This document shows positions 56,865 to 64,000 of a stretch of 64,000 bases of DNA, in pieces (position 1 is the first letter of the stretch; every line of letters starts with the position of its first letter). Position numbers and translations under genes: made by a program. The stretch is from Meandrina meandrites (Eukaryota > Cnidaria > Anthozoa > Scleractinia > Meandrinidae): positions 32,165,301 through 32,229,300 of the forward strand of contig OY855907.1 of assembly GCA_963693305.1 (NCBI GenBank), read 5' to 3'. The notes under the pieces are model-generated. The model made no database searches. It was not told the origin of the DNA and worked only from the letters and a program-made list of their open reading frames with translations.

Positions 56865-57059
56865 AATTCTCAGTTCCTGACTTTACTCGCAGTTTTTATC
56901 GTCCAAGTGAATTTCTTGCGGTTCATCCACCGTATTTTCGACGTTGCCTTCGCAAGAAACCTACCAGAAAATTCTGTTGTGGCCGGGTTTGAAGGGAAAA
57001 CATGGCGTAGTACAATCCGTAGTACTCGCTACGTGGTCACTTCCGTTTCTTGAATGTCA

Positions 57060-57642
57060 ATAAATACGTTCATAAATATGTAGATATGACAAACTTGCCA
57101 AAAATAGAAAGTGGCTCGCGTTGTGCATTTTAATTTTAGAACTTTTTTATCACGCATATCAACATCTATCTGGTTACCGAACTGACACTACAATGGGATA
57201 AAGTTAGCTAAGGCCCCCGAGGAACAATGTAGAACTTCGGTCTGCAAAAAAATATATATTTGATTTATTACTATGGGCAAATCTGTCCGCAATTTGAAAG
57301 TGAGATTGCGTTATTAATTCACTCTAGTCAGACTTGAATATTGAAGAAAACTTTACTTGTTTTCAAAACCCTGGATACTACCATCTGTACCCTTGCAAAC
57401 TTGATGGAAGATTGGAAACCCACGTGAGCAAGTGTCGCATACCAGAAACGTTGGGCGACAAAGAATATATGCTGAGAAAATTGACGTAAACATGTAAATT
57501 TTATTACTAATTTTGCCTACATAATTTCCAAATAATTTCAGCACTCTATTGTAACACAACTTTTTACAATTGAAACTCTTTGGAATAAATACACAAGGAT
57601 TTTTTTCCTGTTATTTAATATTTGTCTTCGACAGAATTCAAA
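57060..57642. other. Spacer between the two RHIM-like genes
   Basis: AT-rich, no exon recognised. It presumably holds the 3' UTR of the larger gene and the promoter of the smaller gene, which lie head-to-tail on the minus strand. Confidence 0.35.
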
Positions 57643-59241
57643 TCAAATGAACTCTTCCTGAGCTTCGAGTGTCGAAACATCCGCAGTATTCTTGTCTAAT
57701 TCCGCTAATAGAAAATGCAGCCTTTTGGAACCTAAACACTTTCTTTCCAAGAAATTTTCTGCATCAGCTATTTGATAAGCCGTCCGTATCTTATCTGCCG
57801 CCATTTTATACCTTCCTTCATAGTAAAGTAAAAATGCTTCGGCCACATAAAATTGACATTTCATAGCAGGCGAAATTCTGTTAAAAAGTTTCTCTGTTGA
57901 TAACAATTTCTCTCTTATTACTTCCGCTAATTTTCTTGCATTTTCAACCTGTCCTTTCCAGCTTCTCAATAAAACAGCCGCTTTTCCTAAATAACAACAT
58001 CTTTGAATAACCTCTCGCTTCTCTAGTAAGAGCTCTTTGTTGCTAAAATTCAGAGCTTTCTCGTAATAACATATGACAATTTCATCGGCATTTCGGTTCG
58101 AAACTGGCGTACTCGAAGCACCATCAAGTTCGTTTTCACAGCTTGTGATGTCGACGGAAAATTCTAAGCAGTGTTCCATAACTTTAGCGATCTTGGCGTA
58201 AAGCCTGGACTTTTCAGTGTCTTCAGACAGGCTTCCTTCCAGTTTTTTCAAACATTGTAAAGCTGATACAAAGTTCTCTTCTACCGTATAAAATTCTGCT
58301 AATACAAACTGGGTCTCGGTTAACAAAAAATAGTTTTTACTCTCTTCATTTCTGTCCAGTGCACTCATCCTCTGGATCGCATTCTTTAGTTTTTGAAGGC
58401 AGCCTGGTACGTCATGTTTACGAAGCTTTTTTGCCTCTTCTATTAGTTCTATCACCGGTTCGAAATCATCAAGATCTTGAGCTTCTGAAAGCAAATATGA
58501 TATAAGCTCTGCCAGCCATTGACGAATGTCGTTATTCAAGCTTTCAGCGCCCGTGAAATCAGACAGAAACATTGGAAATCGCCATTTTGTCTTGAATTTT
58601 TCATCCAAGTTCTTTTTTGTAGCAGATTTTTTAACGCTGTTTTTAGGCGGCATGCGTTGTTTCCACTCTCTCGTGGACGGCCCAGACGGGTTAATTTCTC
58701 CATCAGCTTGCACGAGCGAATTATTTTCAGTAGAACCATTGCTTCTGTGGCGTCTATTTCCATTCGACTGTCCTTTCTGACCACAGCAGATGTTAAGTGT
58801 CGCACCATCGCCTACCACCACGTTCTCGCAATCTTTCACCTCGACGTTAAACTTGACCGAATCCTGGTGCTGCAGCGAAATATTAAATGGCTTCAGATTT
58901 TCATCGTAGCACGTTAAACTTGTTGTTCGACTATCTGACGGAGAATTCACTGCCGGAAGTGTTGTAGAATCGAACTCAGCCGCTTCTTCCTGTTTTGCTT
59001 TCGGCTCCGTTGAGTTACCTGCCACCGTCGAGTTATGTGAATTCTCACTTACCATCAAAGCCTGTAGATTACGTGTAAGCTCCGCCGACTCCGAGATGGC
59101 TGCCAGCATTTCTTCCACGGATGGAACAGAACTCTCAGCAGAGTTCATATTGGCGACTGGATTTTGAAACCGAAACTGTCGATCTGTGCATTTTGACTCT
59201 CGTGTTTCTTCGTTGGTGTCATCCATAGATAATATTGTCAC
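57643..59241 (-). CDS. RHIM-like motif protein with TPR-like helical region
   Basis: A single open frame of 532 residues runs from ATG 59241 (a second in-frame ATG follows at residue 6) to the stop at 57643. The Ser/Glu-rich N terminus is followed at 118-152 by NISLQHQDSVKFNVEVKDC then ENVVVGDGATLNIC. This matches the RHIM pattern V-x-V-x-x-C-x-x-V-x-V-G-D-x-x-x-L-x-I, with V-V-V-G where RIPK3 has V-Q-V-G. A basic linker (199-216) leads to an all-helical region (about 235-520) with TPR-like pairs such as LTETQFVLAEFYTVEENFVS and AEAFLLYYEGRYKMAADKI. No kinase, death or TIR domain is present. By analogy it would be an adaptor joining RHIM assembly to TPR-bound partners, possibly in innate immunity or cell death. 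That role is inferred. Confidence 0.72.
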   Translation of the reverse strand: MTILSMDDTNEETRESKCTDRQFRFQNPVANMNSAESSVPSVEEMLAAISESAELTRNLQALMVSENSHNSTVAGNSTEPKAKQEEAAEFDSTTLPAVNSPSDSRTTSLTCYDENLKPFNISLQHQDSVKFNVEVKDCENVVVGDGATLNICCGQKGQSNGNRRHRSNGSTENNSLVQADGEINPSGPSTREWKQRMPPKNSVKKSATKKNLDEKFKTKWRFPMFLSDFTGAESLNNDIRQWLAELISYLLSEAQDLDDFEPVIELIEEAKKLRKHDVPGCLQKLKNAIQRMSALDRNEESKNYFLLTETQFVLAEFYTVEENFVSALQCLKKLEGSLSEDTEKSRLYAKIAKVMEHCLEFSVDITSCENELDGASSTPVSNRNADEIVICYYEKALNFSNKELLLEKREVIQRCCYLGKAAVLLRSWKGQVENARKLAEVIREKLLSTEKLFNRISPAMKCQFYVAEAFLLYYEGRYKMAADKIRTAYQIADAENFLERKCLGSKRLHFLLAELDKNTADVSTLEAQEEFI

Positions 59242-60145
59242 TTATAGAGAATGGCAATTCTTATATTGCCGGCGGAATCTAGACTATTGAATCTACTACA
59301 CAAAGAGGTGAACGAGTACTAGTGATTACCACTGCAAGTAGCGATCAAGCAAGCGAAGGAAAACAACTGGCTCGTACAAGTACGTACTGAGACTGGGAAT
59401 GAGTTCGCGGACACATGATACGTCTGATACGTCACGGACAACGATCGTGACTGATATCAGAAATCCGCTAGGAGACTGGAACCCAAGCACTCCAATGTGT
59501 TTGTGGCTAGCTCCACTCCTGTTTGCTTGCGGCTAGGTTTGTGGTAAGCTTTCATTTTATAATAAGGGTAGCACAATATACAGAAATGGTTTCAGTATAC
59601 CAGCGAATTACTGATTTTGGAGTATCCATTTTAGTGACGACCCACGGACAGCATATCTTGAAAAAAATGGTATTTTTTTCAAGTTTATTGTTCGTAATCG
59701 GTTTTTATATCTTCGTCAGTCGAAAGCGTCCTTGTTTCCCGTTCGTGGTTTTTTTTTTTATGTTAGAAAACTGTTATTTTGAAGTTTCCTTCAATTTCAA
59801 AGTAATCGCAAAAAATGACTAAAAACATCGTGACATTGCTCCTTCAAGAGAGCGTTTTGCCTCCGAAGTTTGTCATGGTCGCTGTCTCGTAAGAAGTAAC
59901 TATTTATGTTGCGCGAATCGCGCCAAGAAGAACAGGTTGACGATAGAACTTGCAATTGTAACAGTTCGTTTCAGTGAACTTGAAATCGGATTGTGTTTAG
60001 CTGCAGAGAAATTCAAGACATGAGGATAGTTCATAAAATGCGTTTTCTCATATTTAAGCCATAGATGCAACAAAGCACGAATAAAAAACAGTCCACATTC
60101 TTGGACCCCCCTTCTGGTTTTCGTTTCTGGTTCTTTAAGGTGTTT
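59242..60145. other. Upstream region of the RHIM-TPR gene, no coding exon seen
   Basis: Unique AT-rich DNA with poly-T runs. Divergent short frames are unsupported. Confidence 0.35.
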
Positions 60146-60322
60146 CACGGGACAACTTGCAACAATTTTTTTGCGCCTCAACGTTGCGCGAGACATTGAA
60201 CACCGTGTAATTACATGATACCGGGGACGATTTTAGACTCGCCAACACCTTGCAAGTTTTCGAATCCAAGTCAAAAACTCGCAACGTGTTACGCGAAAAA
60301 TCGTGGTTGCAAGTTGTCCCGT
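60146..60322. mobile_element. 177-bp MITE
   Basis: ACGGGACAACTTGCAAC at the left is exactly inverted at the right, with inner AACGTTGCGCGAG/CTCGCAACGTG words also paired. Non-coding. Confidence 0.65.
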
Positions 60323-61058
60323 TTAACACAACCTTCGGTGGGAAAACCATTCGGGCATCCACAAAATGTGTTTTTATTTGCAGATATGAAGTAATTGTCT
60401 TGCATCATAGATGCTCTAGAGGAGGGGATTAGGACAGGACAGAAAACTGTTGCTTTTCGAGCTCCCAAAGAGTTACGAGAAAGCTTGGGAGAATTTGAAT
60501 TAAACGACCCTCAAACTTGGTCAGAATTTTCTGATCATTAAGTTTCTTCATGTTTCATAATAATGAAATCAAACTTGGAAAAAAAGAGCTTCTGTTCCGA
60601 AATAATTAAAGTTTTCCTTGTGATAATTTAACTTTATTAGTTTTCTTTATTGAACAATGACAAATGTCGTGCAATAGAAAAAATACAGACTTTTATCTCT
60701 TATTTTTAATCCTACAAAACATGTTGGGACAAAAAAAATCAATTTTCATTTGAAATGAGAGTTTTTATTTTTATTAGTAGCAAAAATCACTAAACTACTG
60801 CGACAATGACTAAACTTGGCATAAGAATCAATTTTAACTTTGTTATTCCTACGATCAAACGAGTTAACGAGTAACGGCCCCAGTTCTTTAAAGCAACCTT
60901 AAACTCATTAGTGATATGCTGGAATTTATTTTTAGAATTTTACAAAAGGAATTCCCGTGTAATGGCCAAATCGCAGGCTAATTCGTTACTAGATTGTGCA
61001 TACTGAAAATTGTTTTCATCCGTGAAGCCTAGCAAATCCAAGTTTGATTTTTGATCAT
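60323..61058. other. 3' flank of the CAP gene
   Basis: AT-rich, many TTTATT words that would read AATAAA on the minus strand (for example near 60764-60772). Probably 3' UTR and intergenic. Confidence 0.35.
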
Positions 61059-61142
61059 TCATCCAAGAGATTCACTGGACGTTGTGACAAATGTCTTGCC
61101 ATTCCATATGCTCTTGAACTGTTCAGGAAGGCAGAACTCCGC
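61059..61142 (-). CDS. CAP1: Adenylyl cyclase-associated protein, last exon
   Basis: After a TTTTACTAG acceptor above 61142, the phase-0 frame reads AEFCLPEQFKSIWNGKTFVT and TSSESLG, then TGA at 61059-61061. This is the conserved C-terminal tail of CAP proteins (PVPEQFKT-W-NG-K-VT). It was found by translating across the antisense of unrelated frames. Confidence 0.87.
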   Translation of the reverse strand, partial: AEFCLPEQFKSIWNGKTFVTTSSESLG

Positions 61143-63757
61143 CTAGTAAAACAGGAGACAAAACAATCAATAACTTTAAAGGGGCAGTATCGTCGGCCCG
61201 ACGTTTTTAAGTTTAAGACCACTTCTTTACTACCCATCCGTTGCCACACCAGTTTTAAACAAATTTTGTGACCAGTACAGTGCGTTTTAGCAAGGTTTAA
61301 CAGCCATTAGTAGATTTCCAATTAATACCAGTTGACACCTTCATTGGATTTGGAAGTAACACTAAATCTTGGCGAGACTGCCCCTTTAATGACTTAAAAT
61401 ACCTACCACAAAGGGGGATCTTTTTAAGATCTTCACAGGGGGGGGGGGGGGGGGGGTAATGTTCAGAGAGTGGGGCTTATTTCTTACCACATATATGTAC
61501 GATTTATGGAATATATAAAAGAAATAAGTGGACTTTCTAATGGTTTGTTGTTTAGAAACACGTTTTCACAAGCAAGCTGGGCAAGCTGTAAGGAAGCCTG
61601 TTCCTGTGTTTGGCTCTCCTACCAGAATGTATGGAGTGTATTCACATGACGTCAAGGCAGCCATATTGGTGTTCCAAACCAAAGAAACGGCGGCCATCCC
61701 ACCAGGCATTAAAATCAATTTTTATTCAAAGATCGTCTTTTCTTTAGGTAAACCAATAATTATGGCCGATGGAGAAATGAGTGAACACGCTCTATTTGAA
61801 TTTTGTGGACAAGCAGTTAGAGCAGTTTTCACTTGAGTGTCGAAAGTAATTAGTATTTGCTTTGGTTTTGCATTACTGCACTCAGTGATTGGCTTAAAAC
61901 TCTCGCGCCACTTTCTCAACCAATCAGAAGTAAAACCAAGACTAATCGCGACTTGCTCGCGCACGTTTTCCCGCGCTTTGTGGCGGCTACATGTATTTGC
62001 TTCTAGTTTTGATTGGTTCACTGGATTGTCTGTGTCCTTTGTGATTGGCCAGAGTGATTACTTTGGTTTTGGTTTTACGACACTCATTTGAAAACTGCTC
62101 TATGGTATTTCAGTCTGGCCTTACCAGGTCCTGACTACCAGGTTTGGGGATCATAATGTTCATCTCTGAGGACTTGGCTGCCACTATCTCTGTTGAACCG
62201 ATACCATTAGGAAAGAACACTTGACAGCCATCTGTCTTGTCAATTGAAACAGTTGGAACCTTCTCATCAATCTACATGCAATATAACAAAATGTCAATCA
62301 AATATGGTGATGAATGTGCTTCCACTACCATAATAATTATAATTCAAAATTAGAATTAAAAAATTACAATTCATAATTATAATTAATAATCATTTATAAT
62401 TATGTTATAAATTAATTATAATTGTTAACCCCAACTTGCATTTATCAAAGCCCTTAGTGAAGGTTTATGTAGGTAAAGTCTGAATAGGAGCCTAGTGGCC
62501 AATCAAACGGAGCTTATGCTGGTTTCCTTAGCATGAAGCGACTAGGAGTATTTCTACTCCCCCCTGGATGGGTTGCTAGTCCATCGCAGGGTTACCCCAG
62601 CAGTAAATTTGCTGGTACCCATTTATACACCTGAGTGGAGAAAGGCACTATGAGAGTAAAGTGTCTTGCCCAAGAACACAACAAAGTACCCCAGCCAGGG
62701 CTTGGTGAAGGTAAGAGTTTCCAATTTGCTCTTGAAACTGAACCGTAAAGTAAATGGAAGAATGCCCGATTCCCTCTATGGCGCGCGCCTGCAGGGATTC
62801 ACGGTAGTTGTATTCATCGTTGCTAAGTCTCGTGCACGGTTTGATGAATACATCTACCATGATTCCCTGCAGGCGCGCGCCATAGAGGGAATCGGGCATT
62901 GGAGCATCAAAAATTACTTCTGATATTCAATAGGCTCCTAGTAAGACCTTGCTATGCATTTTGGATCGTCACAGTATGCTCAAAGGGATTACAAGTTAAG
63001 GGATTACAAGTTTTGAAAAAAAATGCTTAACTTTTCATGATAAGTATCTCCCAAAATACCCTCCTCCCCCATCCCCAACTGCTGCAGGAAAATAAAATAC
63101 AAACTCACTGAAAGATCCTCATGACCAAAACAAGCCCTGTCCAGCCCAATATAAGAACAAAGAGTCTGTCTGCAGACTACTAAATCATTTCATAATAATA
63201 TTTATGTTGTAGTCACTAGGTGTCTTCTTATTGGCTAAGAGCTATCCTGCATGGCAGGCGTAAAAAAAGGAGGGGGAGGGGGTGGGGAAAGGGAAAAAGA
63301 GGAAGGGAGGAATCGCCTGCTGTAAGAACCCAGTTTTTTGCATTACACCCTCAAATTTTCTGGTTATCCGATTACATATCTTGTCAATTTACTGTCAATC
63401 CGTTCATCAATTGGTCAGAACATAGCATGCGCCTGGCGCCTCTCCATTACACAGGATTGTTTGTTTGTCAGCGTGAATATTTATCAAGCTGACAAAAGGG
63501 TTTCTGTTCTCAATCGGAATTTTGCGACCGGTGGCGGCTGCACAAATGAACAAAAGGGGGTTCTTACAGCGAAGCCAGCTCATTGATTCGCTTGTTCAAC
63601 AATGCATTTGACGTTATTTTCTTTCGTCTGATAACACTTTACTCGACCTTAATTCAATAATTGTGTAATATTACCTGACACTGCATACTCTGGCAGTTTA
63701 TAAACTCTACAGTGCCAATTGCTCCTTTAAGAACCACTGCCGTTTTCTTGCAGTTGT
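61059..63757 (-). CDS. CAP1: Adenylyl cyclase-associated protein (CAP/Srv2), C-terminal part; gene continues beyond 64000
   Basis: Exons 63757-63675, 62271-62125 and 61142-61059 join in phase (0 at both visible junctions) to about 104 residues: CKKTAVVLKGAIGTVEFINC, VPTVSIDKTDGCQVFF, IVAAKSSEMNIMIP and LPEQFKSIWNGKTFVT. These are the beta-helix CARP domain and dimerising tail of CAP, which binds ADP-actin, promotes nucleotide exchange and recycles cofilin in the cytoplasm. Human and yeast CAPs carry the same SAKSSEMN and PEQF motifs. The N-terminal helical folded domain, proline-rich and WH2 parts must lie to the right of the window. It lies on the same strand as the RHIM-like genes but is a separate locus. 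Confidence 0.9.
61176..61389. mobile_element. 214-bp MITE in the last CAP intron
   Basis: TTAAAGGGGCAGTATCG at the left and CGAGACTGCCCCTTTAA at the right form inverted termini with TTAA at both ends, recalling piggyBac-type elements. No coding capacity. Confidence 0.6.
62125..62271 (-). CDS. CAP1: CAP exon: centre of the CARP domain
   Basis: The ATGTAG acceptor lies above 62271 and the GTAAGG donor below 62125, with 49 whole codons from IDEKVPTVSIDKTDGC to PKPGSQDL. Confidence 0.92.
62480..62925. repeat. Dispersed repeat with an embedded 140-bp hairpin
   Basis: GGATGGGTTGCTAGTCCATC through GTGTCTTGCCCAAGAACACA is of the type repeated across many marine invertebrate genomes (recognised from general knowledge). 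A shorter piece with GGAGCTTATCCTGGTTTCC occurs near 8020-8050. Inside, 62761-62900 folds back as AATGCCCGATTCCCTCTATG and its complement. Confidence 0.6.
63230..63580. repeat. Probable dispersed repeat in a CAP intron
   Basis: A purine-rich tract is followed by CTGTAAGAACCC; GGGGGTTCTTACAGC lies near the right edge in inverted orientation. No coding capacity recognised. Confidence 0.4.
63675..63757 (-). CDS. CAP1: CAP exon: start of the visible CARP domain
   Basis: The AACCCAG acceptor lies above 63757 and the GTAATA donor below 63675. Phase 1 in, phase 0 out; reads NCKKTAVVLKGAIGTVEFIN then CQSMQCQ. The preceding exon is not visible in the last 240 bases. Confidence 0.9.
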
Positions 63758-64000
63758 CTGGGTTAAAAAAAAAAAAAATAGATTACATTTGTCCCAGATA
63801 ATTATTTCCAGGAATGAACGGTAATGACATGCACATTCTTTACTTCATGACATGCATCACAAAATGTCCTAGCTGATAACAAGACACCAAAACACACAAA
63901 ATTCTGTCAGTTATATGAAAATGTCAGTTAACACAATCATATATGCAACCCTCCCACTTTATTTTTCCTTAGAAGCCATTTGGCCACTGACTGCTCAAGT

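Overview
The window looks like nuclear DNA of an invertebrate animal, most likely an anthozoan cnidarian (coral or anemone). This is inferred from small GT-AG exons in long AT-rich introns, an agrin/perlecan-like matrix gene, an adenylyl cyclase-associated protein gene, and a dense load of MITEs, hAT and tyrosine-recombinase retroelements. No bacterial-type operon, CRISPR array, rRNA or tRNA was recognised.

Layout. (1) 0.5-16.2 kb, minus strand: one complete eight-exon gene for a secreted protein of about 1411 residues (signal peptide, EGF modules, Ser/Thr-rich stalk, then EGF-LamG-EGF-EGF-LamG-EGF-EGF-LamG). Its introns hold two hAT-type MITEs, hairpins, and an apparently intact hAT transposon (8-bp target duplication) nested inside an older TA-flanked element. 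(2) 16.2-22.2 kb: upstream region with repeats and two weak exon candidates. (3) 22.2-32.0 kb: a 9.8-kb inverted structure with 72-bp identical ends. Each arm is a long (CACAACYCCCACAACC)-type minisatellite, and the spacer contains a near-perfect palindrome of about 400 bp. It resembles a giant foldback transposon. (4) 32.5-55.2 kb, plus strand: a tandem family of small LRAT/NlpC-P60-like cysteine-hydrolase genes, made of one dead exon, gene A and gene B. Units A (33.77-40.05 kb) and B (40.05-55.17 kb) are a tandem duplication. Unit B carries a 7.4-kb Ngaro/PAT-like tyrosine-recombinase retrotransposon, for which unit A supplies the exact empty site. Unit B also lost the ancestral promoter and exon 1, and may use a new first exon. 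(5) 56.3-59.3 kb, minus strand: two neighbouring single-exon genes that share a RHIM-like motif of about 30 residues. One is small with a basic patch, the other is fused to a helical TPR-like region. (6) 61.0-63.8 kb, minus strand: the last three exons of an adenylyl cyclase-associated protein gene that enters from beyond the right edge.

The genes are independent loci, not an operon. The most unusual items are the RHIM-like gene pair, the foldback-like array element, and the LRAT-like duplication with its retroelement insertion. All exon joins were made by eye from splice sites and reading phase; no transcript evidence was available.
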